DNA of 64,000 nucleotides from contig NZ_LMEA01000007.1 in assembly GCF_001425235.1 (NCBI RefSeq), positions 568,655 to 632,654 of the forward strand, read 5' to 3'. The notes under the pieces were generated by a model, which made no database searches, was not told the origin of the DNA, and saw only the letters and a program-made list of their open reading frames with translations. The DNA is from Devosia sp. Root413D1 (GTDB lineage Bacteria; Pseudomonadota; Alphaproteobacteria; Rhizobiales; Devosiaceae). Below are positions 47,317 to 55,043 of this stretch, piece by piece. Within the stretch, counting starts at the first letter, position 1. Every line of letters begins with the position of its first letter. A program made the translations under genes and the position numbers.

Positions 47317-47975
47317 CAGGCCTCCAATAGCTTGTCCACGGCGTCGACCAGTTGATCCATGCGATGGATGACCAGATCGGCGCCTGCGGCCTCGAGATCA
47401 GCCACCGAGTGATAGCCCCAGGCTACGCCGAGAGCTTTGACGTTGGCGTTGCGGGCCATCTTCATGTCGTGTGAGGTGTCGCCGATCATTACGGTGGCTT
47501 CGCGGCCGATGCCGGCCGCCTCCATTGCCGTCTCGATCATCTGCGGGTCGGGCTTGCCGCGGTTGTGGGCGGGGGTCTGGATCGAGTTGAAGCGACCGAT
47601 GATTTCGTGGCGCTCAAGCAGCGTAATGGCGCCGGCATGGCCCTTGCCGGTGGCCACGGCGAGGATGGTTTCCGGGTCGGCCTGCAGGTGATCGAGCGCA
47701 TCCAGGGCGCCCTCGAACATCGGCTCGCGGGCGAGCCCGGCCTTCTGCAGGTATGTCGCGCGGTAGGCGTTGAGGATGACGTCGATCCGGTCGCTGTCGG
47801 CATCAGGTGCGAGGATACCCATGGCATCGCGCGCGGTGATGCCGGAGATAGAGCGGATCGCGTCGTCGCTGGGGATCGCCTGCCCCACCGAGGCAAAGGA
47901 TTCGCGGACCGTCTCGATGATGAGCGCCTCGGAATTGATCAAAGTGCCATCGAGATCGAAGACGACGAGCCGCAT
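47316..47975 (-). CDS. HAD-IA phosphatase, copy 1
   Basis: A 219-residue HAD hydrolase of the phosphoglycolate-phosphatase-like group. Motif I is FDLDGTLI, motif II T in AVATGKG, motif III K in RGKPDP and motif IV GDTSHDMKMA. A helical cap lies at residues 15-80. Substrate unknown. ATG 47975 is chosen for the motif-I start. It is paralogous to the next gene and overlaps the ATP12 gene, which suggests this copy is the ancestral one. Confidence 0.9.
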   Translation of the reverse strand: MRLVVFDLDGTLINSEALIIETVRESFASVGQAIPSDDAIRSISGITARDAMGILAPDADSDRIDVILNAYRATYLQKAGLAREPMFEGALDALDHLQADPETILAVATGKGHAGAITLLERHEIIGRFNSIQTPAHNRGKPDPQMIETAMEAAGIGREATVMIGDTSHDMKMARNANVKALGVAWGYHSVADLEAAGADLVIHRMDQLVDAVDKLLEA

Positions 47976-47995
47976 CGGGAGAACTCCTGCCCAGA

Positions 47996-48094
47996 GCGAG
48001 ATCAGGAAAGGTTGCAGACCTTTCCGGTTCGATCTCGCGACAAAACAAAGACTTGGAGCGGGAGTGCGATTCAACGAAACGCAATCCCGCTCCA
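47996..48094. repeat. Two-hairpin intergenic repeat, family 2, copy B
   Basis: Outer arms GCGAGATC (47996-48003) / GATCTCGC (48031-48038), inner arms GGAAAGGT (48005-48012) / ACCTTTCC (48018-48025) and a second hairpin TGGAGCGGGA (48054-48063) / TCCCGCTCCA (48085-48094). The loop TGCAG, the CCGGTTC and the linker GCGACAAA-CAAA are shared with copy A (29785-29884), while paired positions change together. Confidence 0.88.
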
Positions 48095-48111
48095 GGCCCG
48101 CTCAGAACCAC

Positions 48112-48138
48112 AATTTGCCGGGCGTGTCACGCCCCGCG
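48112..48138 (-). terminator. Terminator-like hairpin after HAD copy 2
   Basis: GGGCGTG / CACGCCC (48120-48126, 48128-48134) extended by GC/GC, with AAATTGTGGTTCTG downstream on the minus strand. It shares sequence and flank (TGGTTCTGAGCGGGCC) with the terminator at 48866-48904. Confidence 0.6.
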
Positions 48139-48178
48139 AAAGGCATAGCTCGATCGCGGAAAACTGCCCCGGCTGCTG

Positions 48179-48841
48179 CTATTCCAGCACGCGCTCGATG
48201 GCGGCATCGAGCTCGGAATAGTCGTGGATCAGGGTCCCTGCCCCGGCTTTGATCAGCTCAGCGGCATCGTGATAGCCCCAGCTGACGCCGATGGAGCGCA
48301 CCTTGGCGGCGCGGGCCAGCTCCATGTCGAACACCGTGTCGCCAACCATCACCGTCTGCTCCGGAGCGGCGCCAGTCTCTTCCATGGCGCTGAGCAGCAT
48401 GCCGGGATGCGGCTTGGACGGGTTGTGGTCGGGCGTCTGCAGAGTGGTGAAGTGCCCGGTGATCCGGTGATTGTCGAGGATCCGAGCGACGCCGGTGAGG
48501 CCCTTGCCAGTGGCAATGCCCAGCACAGTGCCCTTCTGCTCGCGCAGCCGGTCCAGCGCCTCGCGGGCGCCCGGGTAGAGCGGCTCGCGATCGAACTCGT
48601 GCTCGAGCGACGCCTTGTAGAAGCTCTTGTACTGCCCGACGATGCCTTCGATCACATCGATATCGCTGGTGCCGGCGAGTTGGCCGACTGCGACGGGCAG
48701 TGACAATCCGATGATCTGCCGAACCTCTGCCGGCGTCGGCGCCGGCAGGTCGAGCGAGCGGAACGCGGCCCCCATATGCTCGGAAATGAGCGCCTGGGTA
48801 TCGATCAGTGTTCCATCCATATCGAAGACGATGAGCCGCAC
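48179..48841 (-). CDS. HAD-IA phosphatase, copy 2
   Basis: A 220-residue HAD hydrolase, close paralog of copy 1: motif I FDMDGTLIDTQ, motif II GIATGKG, motif III K in PSKPHPGM, motif IV GDTVFDMELARAAKVRSIGVSWGYHDAAELIKAGA, which lines up residue by residue with copy 1 (GVAWGYHSVADLEAAGA). A GTG start at 48841 is supported by AGGGGGAAC just upstream. A tandem duplication separated by repeat family 2. Confidence 0.9.
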   Translation of the reverse strand: MRLIVFDMDGTLIDTQALISEHMGAAFRSLDLPAPTPAEVRQIIGLSLPVAVGQLAGTSDIDVIEGIVGQYKSFYKASLEHEFDREPLYPGAREALDRLREQKGTVLGIATGKGLTGVARILDNHRITGHFTTLQTPDHNPSKPHPGMLLSAMEETGAAPEQTVMVGDTVFDMELARAAKVRSIGVSWGYHDAAELIKAGAGTLIHDYSELDAAIERVLE

Positions 48842-48865
48842 GGGAGTTCCCCCTGAATTCGGCCC

Positions 48866-48904
48866 GTTCAGAACCATAAAACGCAGGGCGTGTCACGCCC
48901 TGCG
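48866..48904 (-). terminator. Rho-independent terminator of the secreted lectin-like gene
   Basis: CGCAGGGCGTG / CACGCCCTGCG (48882-48892, 48894-48904) is a perfect inverted repeat followed on the minus strand by TTTTATGGTTCTG. Confidence 0.85.
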
Positions 48905-48919
48905 CCACTGGATGGAAGT

Positions 48920-49549
48920 CTACATCGCGGCGAAGCAGTAGAGAAGACCCGCGCCGCCCGTGCCGACCAGGTTCTCCTGGCTGCAGCCGCGCGACGGATG
49001 CGAGGAGTTCCAGGATTTGGCAGCGTCGGACTCATCGAGACCGGTGCGATCGGAATGGCCGACAATGGCGCTGCCTTCGCCGTTCAGCGTCCAGTCGCCA
49101 CAGGTCTGGCCGGCGGCCAGGGTGCCATCCGGATTGGAGCCGGTGAGGATGTCGTGCTGGTTCGGATCGTCACCGCGCCCGTTGATCGGCTTCCCGGTCT
49201 CGGACAGCGCTGTCGCCTTGGTCAGCTTGTTGTCGGCGCTGTGCAGGTTGGCGACATCGGTGGCGATCACGTCGCCCTTGAAGTTCTGCCACGGCCCGGC
49301 GCCGATCCGGTCCTTGGCGTTGACGCCATCGGCGCTGAGATAGGCCTTCCAGCTCTTGCCTGTCGAGCCGGCGGCTTCTGCCAGCTTGGCACAGTGGGCG
49401 TCTGCCCCATCGAGCCCGCCGAGATTGGCGCCATCTTCGGCACCGACACTGGTGACGAAGAAGGTCATGGTGGTCGCGTCCTGCGCAATGGCCGGTGCAG
49501 CAATGGCGAGGGTTGCCGCGGTGGCAGCGGCGAGAACGATCGTTTTCAT
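48920..49549 (-). CDS. Secreted lectin-like protein (DUF1554-like)
   Basis: A 209-residue exported protein: signal peptide MKTIVLAAATAATLAIAAPAIAQ (cleavage near residue 23), then FFVTSVGAEDGANLGGLDGADAHCAKLAEAAGSTGKSWKAYLS...NAKDRIGAGPW, which has the GNLGGlxGAD..C and W.AWLS..G..A.DRI pattern of lectin-like DUF1554/endostatin-like domains. Four or more Cys suggest disulfides. Periplasmic or surface role unknown. ATG 49549 is chosen for the signal peptide. A terminator at 48866-48904 follows. Confidence 0.78.
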   Translation of the reverse strand: MKTIVLAAATAATLAIAAPAIAQDATTMTFFVTSVGAEDGANLGGLDGADAHCAKLAEAAGSTGKSWKAYLSADGVNAKDRIGAGPWQNFKGDVIATDVANLHSADNKLTKATALSETGKPINGRGDDPNQHDILTGSNPDGTLAAGQTCGDWTLNGEGSAIVGHSDRTGLDESDAAKSWNSSHPSRGCSQENLVGTGGAGLLYCFAAM

Positions 49550-49634
49550 TGGCATCTCCCTGTGCGCCCGGAATGGGCCGCAACAGGGTGAACACGCGAG
49601 CTCCGCGTTTCGTCCGGCGCTCGCGGCGATTTGA

Positions 49635-50621
49635 TCAGTCCTGTTCCGGATCCTGATCCTGCACGTCGTAGCGATCGGCATCGAAGCCGAGCACGTCGAA
49701 GGTCGCCTGCATATGCGGCGGCAGCGGCGCCGAGACATCGAGCAGTTGCCCGCTGCGCAGCGGCAACCGGATGCGGCGGGCGTGGAGGTGCAGCCCCTTC
49801 GAGATTTCGTCCGGCGGCGTCCAATTCTCGATATTGAAATAGCGCGGATCGCCCATGATCGGGTTGTGCAGCTGCGCCATGTGGACGCGCAGCTGGTGCG
49901 TGCGCCCGGTCACCGGTTTCAGCGTCACCCAGGCGAAGCGTCGGGCAGCCGTGTCGGTGGTCGAGTAGTAGCTCATCGAATGCTGTGCGCCAGGCGTGCC
50001 CTGCGGCACCACCACCATCTGCTCGCCATCGGTGGTCGCCTGCTTGGCGAGGAAGCACGAGATCGAGCCCTGCTTGGGGTGCGGGTTGCCCCACACCACG
50101 GCCCAATAGATCTTCCGCGCCTGGCGTGACGAGAACACTTCGCCGAAATGCGCCGCCGCCGCCTTGGTCTTGGCGACGACGAGGCAACCGGAAGTATCGC
50201 GGTCGAGCCGGTGTACCAGCCGTGGCGCCTCGCCCTTCTTGTTGGGGAGGCTCTTCAGCAGCCCATCCATGTGCCGCTTGGTGCCCGAACCGCCCTGCGA
50301 GGCAAGGCCGTGCGGCTTGTTGAAGACGTAGAGTTCGTCGTCCTCGTAGAGGATGATGTCCCTGAGGAAGTCGGCGTCGCGCGAATTGATCTCGCCCTCG
50401 GCGCGCTCCGGTGCGGCTTCGATCGGCGGCACGCGCACCACCTGCCCCGCCGCGAGGCGGGCGTTGGCCTTTACGCGGCCGCTGTCGACGCGGATCTGGC
50501 CGGAACGCAGCAGCTTCTGCAGATGCCCGAAGGTGACCTGCGGGAAGTGCGTCGCAAACCAGCGGTCGAGCCGCATGCCGTCTTCGTCGCGGGCGACGAC
50601 CTGTTGCCGGACGCCACTCAT
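49635..50621 (-). CDS. rluC: 23S rRNA pseudouridine synthase, RluC/RluA family
   Basis: A 328-residue synthase with an N-terminal S4 RNA-binding domain (RLDRWFATHFPQVTFGHLQKLLRSGQIRVD) and the catalytic domain with HRLDRDTSGCLVVAKT (catalytic Asp), plus TGRTHQLRVHMAQLHNPIMGDPRY. RluC modifies positions 955, 2504 and 2580 of 23S rRNA in E. coli; exact target here is inferred from family. Overlaps crcB by 4 bases. Confidence 0.92.
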   Translation of the reverse strand: MSGVRQQVVARDEDGMRLDRWFATHFPQVTFGHLQKLLRSGQIRVDSGRVKANARLAAGQVVRVPPIEAAPERAEGEINSRDADFLRDIILYEDDELYVFNKPHGLASQGGSGTKRHMDGLLKSLPNKKGEAPRLVHRLDRDTSGCLVVAKTKAAAAHFGEVFSSRQARKIYWAVVWGNPHPKQGSISCFLAKQATTDGEQMVVVPQGTPGAQHSMSYYSTTDTAARRFAWVTLKPVTGRTHQLRVHMAQLHNPIMGDPRYFNIENWTPPDEISKGLHLHARRIRLPLRSGQLLDVSAPLPPHMQATFDVLGFDADRYDVQDQDPEQD

Positions 50622-50995
50622 GCGACCACCCGCATGGCCAGCATGCCCATCCAGAGCCCGGCCAGCGACAGCAGCACCGAGCCGACGATGTAGAAAGCGG
50701 CGAGCAGGATATCGCCGCGCTCGATCAGCGTAATGGCGTCGAGCGAAAAGCTCGAGAACGTGGTGAAGCCGCCGAAAATGCCGACGGCGACGAACAGCCG
50801 GATCTCGTTCTGGTACTGCGGCGTGGTCTTGGCGAGGACGCCGACCAGCACGCCCATGGCGATCGAACCGACGATGTTGACGAGGAACGTCGCCACCGGG
50901 AAGCCGTTGGGCAGGCTGCCGATCCAGTTCTGCGCGCCAAAGCGCGCCAAGGCGCCGAGCGCGCCGCCGATTCCGACGAGAAGATAAGCTTGCAT
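50618..50995 (-). CDS. crcB: Fluoride channel CrcB/Fluc
   Basis: A 125-residue four-helix dual-topology fluoride exporter. Signatures: GGALGALARFGAQNW, PNGFPVATFLVNIVGSIAMGVLVG (the central N) and GIFGGFTTFSSFSLDAITLIERGD (the F-box phenylalanines and TTFSTF-like motif). Only one copy here; a single-gene homodimer is usual. I see no fluoride riboswitch in the 59-bp gap upstream. Confidence 0.96.
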   Translation of the reverse strand: MQAYLLVGIGGALGALARFGAQNWIGSLPNGFPVATFLVNIVGSIAMGVLVGVLAKTTPQYQNEIRLFVAVGIFGGFTTFSSFSLDAITLIERGDILLAAFYIVGSVLLSLAGLWMGMLAMRVVA

Positions 50996-51054
50996 GGGCT
51001 GACTTCTACGGGCACCGCCCGCGGAAGACCAGCCCTATGCACGCGGGGTCGCTG

Positions 51055-52684
51055 TCAGGTCGCCGGCACGCCTGCCTCGTCGTCCTCTTCGTCGATATCG
51101 AGCGCCGGCGCCACCGCCGACGAGACGAGGCCGTTGAGCGAGCCGCCCTTGAGGCCGAGCTCGGCCAGCAGCGCATCGATCAGCGGGGCTTGGCTGCGGT
51201 AGCGCAACGCCGCATCGACCGCCTGGTCGGCGATCCCGCCGCCGGCATGACCATTCAGCCCGTGGCCATGGCTACCGCCACCGGAGAGCCCGTCGACATG
51301 CAAGATCTTGATGCCCTCGATGTTCTCCATCGGCTTCACCGATTCCGCGATGATCGACGGCAGCGCCTCGATCAGCGCCATGCGGATGTTCATGGCGATC
51401 TGCTCGGGCGACAGGCGGTTGGCGGCCTCGTTGAGCTTCTGCTTGCCCTCGGCCTCGACGGCGTAGGTGACCTCGGTGGCGGCGGCCTTCAGCTTGGCGG
51501 CTTCCGCCTCGCCCTGCGCCAGCGTGCGGGCGGCTTCGGCGCGGTTCTTGGCCGCCTGCTTTTCGGCATCGGACGAGATGACGATGTTGATCGAAGCCTT
51601 CTGGGCTTCCTGCTCGGCCTCGATCAGTTGGATGCGCTTGGTCCGCTCGGCGATCTCGGTCAGGCGCGCGGTCTCGACTTCTTCGGCCGCCTTGGCGGCG
51701 AGCGCGCGGGCGACGTCGGCCTTGGCTTCGGCCTTCGACTGCTCCTCGGACTTGGCGGCGATCGCCGTGGCGCTGATCTGCTCGCTGAGCGCGATGGCCT
51801 GGTCGGCCTTGATCGCCGCTTCCTTCACCTGCTGGCGCGACAGCGTACGGGCCGCCTCGGCCTCGGTCGCGCGCTGGGCGCGGAGACTCTCAATCTCGGC
51901 GTTCTGCTGGTCGATGCGGATGGCGATTTCGCGCTCATTGTTGAGGCGGGCATACTCGCTGTCACGGGTAATCGTGAACTGCTCCTGCTGCGCCTCGAGG
52001 TTCTTCCGCGCGATCGCCACCTGGGTGTTCTGTTCAATGTCGTTACGGGTCTTGCGCCGATCCTCGATCGACTGGGTCATCTTGGTCAGACCCTCGGCGT
52101 CGAACACGTTGTCGGGATTGAAAAACTCCCGGTTGGTCTGATCGAGGCCGGTGAGCGAGACGGATTCGAGCTCGAGGCCGTTCTTGAGGATATCCTCGGA
52201 CACCGCAGCCTGCACCTTCTGCACGAAGCTGACCCGCTGCTCGTGCAGCTCCTCCATCGCCATTTCGGCAGCGACAGCGCGCAGCGCATCGACGAACTTG
52301 CCTTCGACCAGTTCCTTCAGCGCCTGCGGCTCCATGGTGCGGCGGCCCAGGGTCTGGGCGGCGTCGGCGATGGCCTCGGCGGTCGGCTGCACGCGCACGT
52401 AGAACTCGGCGGCGCATGCGGTCCTTGGTGATCAGCGCCTGTTCGGCGGTGCGCACCACTTCGAGGCGGAGGGTGTTCATGTTGACAGGGATGGTCTCAT
52501 GCAGCACCGGCAGCACCAGGGCGCCACCGTTCATGATCACCCTCTGCCCACCGAACCCGGTGCGGACAAAGGATACTTCCTTGCTGGCGCGACGATAGAG
52601 CCGCGCGATGATCATGCCGATCACGAAGATCGCGACGAGAATGATGCCGGCCGAAAACAGGTTCATAATGAGCTGGTCGTACAT
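51055..52684 (-). pseudogene. Flotillin (YqiK-like) gene broken by a frameshift
   Basis: Two frames together encode one flotillin of about 546 residues. Frame 1 (52684 down to ~52415) gives the membrane anchor NLFSAGIILVAIFVIGMIIARLYRRA and the start of the SPFH domain up to RTAEQALITKDRMR. Frame 2 (from ~52408 down to 51055) continues AEFYVRVQPTAEAIADAAQTLGRRTMEPQALKELVEGKFVDALR, the long coiled coil (residues ~170-420) and a Gly/His-rich tail. The family reads KDRMR-VDV-x-AEFYVRV here, so about 11 nt (VDV plus one codon, minus one base) seem to be missing near 52408-52418. It could be a real mutation or an assembly error. Partner gene yqiJ lies 7 bp upstream. Confidence 0.82.
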
Positions 52685-52691
52685 TGCGGAG

Positions 52692-53309
52692 CTATTCCTG
52701 TGGCGGGGTGAGACGCGTAATGGCGCGATAGACGTTCTTGTCGCGGCCGACGAGGAAGACCCTATCGCCGGCGCTGTAGGTCATGCCGGGTTCGCCCGGC
52801 TCGAGCAGGATGTAATGCGTGCGACCGCGGAGGTCGGTGGTCTTGGCTTCGGCGGGCTGGCCCTGCTTAGCCTCGCCGCGAATGATCGTAGCGTAGCTGC
52901 CGACCAGTTCGGAGCGGCTGGCCGCCTCCGACTGATCCCGGGGAAAAATGTCGCCGAGCCAGCGCCCGAGATAGCGCGTCGCATAGCCGGCGCCGATCAG
53001 CGCCGGGACCGCGGCGATCCACGGGTTGAGAGCACTGCCTGTGGCGCTATTGGCGGCCCATTGGACGATGTAGCCGCTCAACCCGAAGCCGGTAAGGAAG
53101 ATCACCAGCAGCGCCAGGAACGGCAGCCGTCCGACCGAGAACCAGCTGAGCACGTGCGAGAGCGGGCCGACCTCCGCGCCGCTGAGCTCCGGCGCCTCGA
53201 GATCGGGAACATCAACGCCGGGAAGCGCCGCCTCGATCGAGGCGGAGGGCGAAAAGCCGATGAGCAGAGATAGCAACTCGATTACGCCGATCGCCAGCAT
53301 GACGATCAA
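52692..53309 (-). CDS. YqiJ-family (OB-fold) membrane protein, partner of flotillin
   Basis: A 205-residue protein with N-terminal membrane helices (IVMLAIGVIELLSLLIGF and LPFLALLVIFLTGFGLSGYIVQWA, then IAAVPALIGAGYATRYLG) and a C-terminal OB-like domain (GSYATIIRGEAKQGQPAEAKTTDLRGRTHYILLEPGEPGMTYSAGDRVFLVGRD). yqiJ-yqiK pairs act in membrane microdomains. The TTG at 53309 is the first permitted start, but homologous-looking in-frame codons (ELFAPEFAPFTVAL) continue up to an ATA at 53349-53351 that has AGGGGAGGGG before it, so the original start may be mutated. Confidence 0.8.
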   Translation of the reverse strand: MIVMLAIGVIELLSLLIGFSPSASIEAALPGVDVPDLEAPELSGAEVGPLSHVLSWFSVGRLPFLALLVIFLTGFGLSGYIVQWAANSATGSALNPWIAAVPALIGAGYATRYLGRWLGDIFPRDQSEAASRSELVGSYATIIRGEAKQGQPAEAKTTDLRGRTHYILLEPGEPGMTYSAGDRVFLVGRDKNVYRAITRLTPPQE

Positions 53310-53351
53310 TGCAACGGTGAACGGTGCGAATTCCGGCGCGAACAGTTCTAT

Positions 53352-53726
53352 CTTGCCCCTCCCCTGGTCCCTTCAAGTCATATGGGACTGTTGTGACAGT
53401 TTTCCATAGGGCGCAAGGACTTCAGGGTACGGATTTTCGATATGGCTAATCTTGGTTGCTCAGGGGGCGCCAAGCAACGGTGGGCGCACCGGAACCGTTT
53501 CACGATTGAGCTGCATCGGCCAAGCTGTTGGGCTTGGGCTTCGACCACCCACCGGCTGTCATCCCAGCGGAAGCTGGGACCCAACTCCCAGCCCGCGCGA
53601 GTGGATGCTTGGATCCCAGCTTTCGCTGGGATGACATCGTAGCTGGGGAGATCGGAGTGGATCAGTTCGACGACAGCCCCCCACCCACCCAGCGGCAAGG
53701 AGGTTCAACTCAATCCGTGAGACGCT
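53352..53726. other. Gene-free stretch upstream of yqiJ
   Basis: About 375 bp between the start region of yqiJ and the end of rarA. It holds a purine-rich ribosome-site-like run (53357-53365 complement), an ACTGT-TGTG-ACAGT inverted repeat at 53387-53400 that may belong to the yqiJ promoter, and palindromic repeat copy B. No gene or RNA is supported; short open frames here translate the repeat into VIPAKAGIQ-like peptides. Confidence 0.6.
53557..53636. repeat. Palindromic intergenic repeat, family 1, copy B
   Basis: Arms at 53557-53583 (TGTCATCCCAGCGGAAGCTG...) and 53610-53636 (...CAGCTTTCGCTGGGATGACA) with a 26-bp centre; same arms as copy A at 5528-5606. Flanks resemble the deleted version at 37976-38070. 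Confidence 0.9.
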
Positions 53727-55043
53727 CTACTTGTCGCCCTCTTCCTCGCGTCGCTGTTCGCGGCGGCCGGACCAGAAGTCGAGCCGCTTGATCACCTCGC
53801 GCTCGAAGCCGCGCTCGTTCGGCTGGTAGAACTCGGGGCGGCGATCGCCGGCCAACTCGTCCGGGAAGAACTCCTGGCCCGAGAACGCATCCGGATAATC
53901 GTGGTCGTAGCGGTAGCCCTTGTTGTAGCCGAGCTCTTTCATCAGCTTGGTTGGGGCGTTGAGGATGTGCTTGGGCGGCGGCAGCGAGCCGGTCTGTTGG
54001 GCCAGCGCCTTGGCATTGGCGAAGCCAAGCATGGCGGCGTTGGATTTCGGAGCCGTGGCGACATAGGCGATCGCCTGCGCCATGAACAGCTCGCCCTCGG
54101 GGAAACCGGTGCGTTCGAAGGCGTTCCAGGCAGTGATCACCTGCACCATGGCCTGAGGATCGGCCATGCCGACATCCTCGGAGGCGGCGCAGGCGAGGCG
54201 CCGGAAGATGGTGTCGGGGTGCTCGCCACCCACCAGCATGCGCTGCGCCCAGTACATCGCTGCCTGCACGTCGGAGCCGCGCAGGCTTTTGTGGAAGCAG
54301 CTGAGCAGGTTGTAATGCTCCTCCTGCCCCTTGTCGTAGACCGGCGCCCGCTTCTGCACCGTCTCGGCGAGGGCGGCGACATCGAGCATCGCATCCTCCG
54401 GCAGCGCGAACAGTTCCTCGGCGAGGCCGATGAGATAGCGGCCATCGCCATCGGCCATCTCGAGCAGCGCATCGCGCGCTTCGGCGCTGATCGGCAGTTT
54501 CCTGCCCACATGCGCCTCAGCCCGCTCGGCAAGGATGGCGAGGTCGGGCTTCTCGAAGCGGCGGAGGGTATAGACCTTGGCGCGCGACAACAGCGCCGCG
54601 ACCATCGAGAAGCTCGGATTCTCCGTCGTGGCGCCGATCAGGATGACGGTGCCGTCCTCGACATGGGGGAGCAGCGCATCCTGCGTGGTGCGGTTGAAGC
54701 GGTGGAGTTCATCGACGAACATCACCGTCTGCCGCCCTGCCCCCAAACGCAGCGCCTTGGCGTCGGCGATCACCTTGCGGAGGTCGGCGACCCCGCTCAG
54801 CACCGCGCTCAGCTGCACGAAATCGAGCCCGACTTCCTTTGCCACCAGCCGGGCAATGGTGGTCTTGCCGACGCCCGGCGGGCCCCACAGGATGAACGAC
54901 GAGACCCGGCCGGCGGCGACCATGCGGCCGATCGGGCCATTGGGCCCGAGCAGGTGATCCTGCCCGATGACGTCGGCGAGCCGCTGTGGCCTCAGGGCCT
55001 CGGCGAGCGGACGCGGCGCGGCATCATCGAACAACGAAAGCAT
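53727..55043 (-). CDS. rarA: Replication-associated recombination protein RarA (MgsA)
   Basis: A 438-residue AAA+ ATPase of the WRNIP1 family that acts at stalled replication forks. N-terminal LADVIGQDHLLGPNGPIGRMVAAGRVSSFILWGPPGVGKTTIARL (P-loop), MFVDELHRFNRTTQDALLPHVEDGTVILIGATTENPSF (Walker B and sensor 1), and the C-terminal tetramer domain with CFHKSLRGSDVQAAMYWAQRML, YKGYRYDHDYPDAF. ATG 55043 overlaps the protease stop (TGATG), so the two genes are coupled. Confidence 0.95.
   Translation of the reverse strand: MLSLFDDAAPRPLAEALRPQRLADVIGQDHLLGPNGPIGRMVAAGRVSSFILWGPPGVGKTTIARLVAKEVGLDFVQLSAVLSGVADLRKVIADAKALRLGAGRQTVMFVDELHRFNRTTQDALLPHVEDGTVILIGATTENPSFSMVAALLSRAKVYTLRRFEKPDLAILAERAEAHVGRKLPISAEARDALLEMADGDGRYLIGLAEELFALPEDAMLDVAALAETVQKRAPVYDKGQEEHYNLLSCFHKSLRGSDVQAAMYWAQRMLVGGEHPDTIFRRLACAASEDVGMADPQAMVQVITAWNAFERTGFPEGELFMAQAIAYVATAPKSNAAMLGFANAKALAQQTGSLPPPKHILNAPTKLMKELGYNKGYRYDHDYPDAFSGQEFFPDELAGDRRPEFYQPNERGFEREVIKRLDFWSGRREQRREEEGDK

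Noticed and set aside
50996-51054. Fluoride riboswitch before crcB
   Set aside because: The 59-bp gap is too short and lacks the conserved GGNGAUGG-like start and pseudoknot pairing.
53378-53698. A 106-codon minus-strand frame upstream of yqiJ
   Set aside because: It translates the palindromic repeat (VIPAKAGIQ type) and unrelated flank; no ribosome site and no family.
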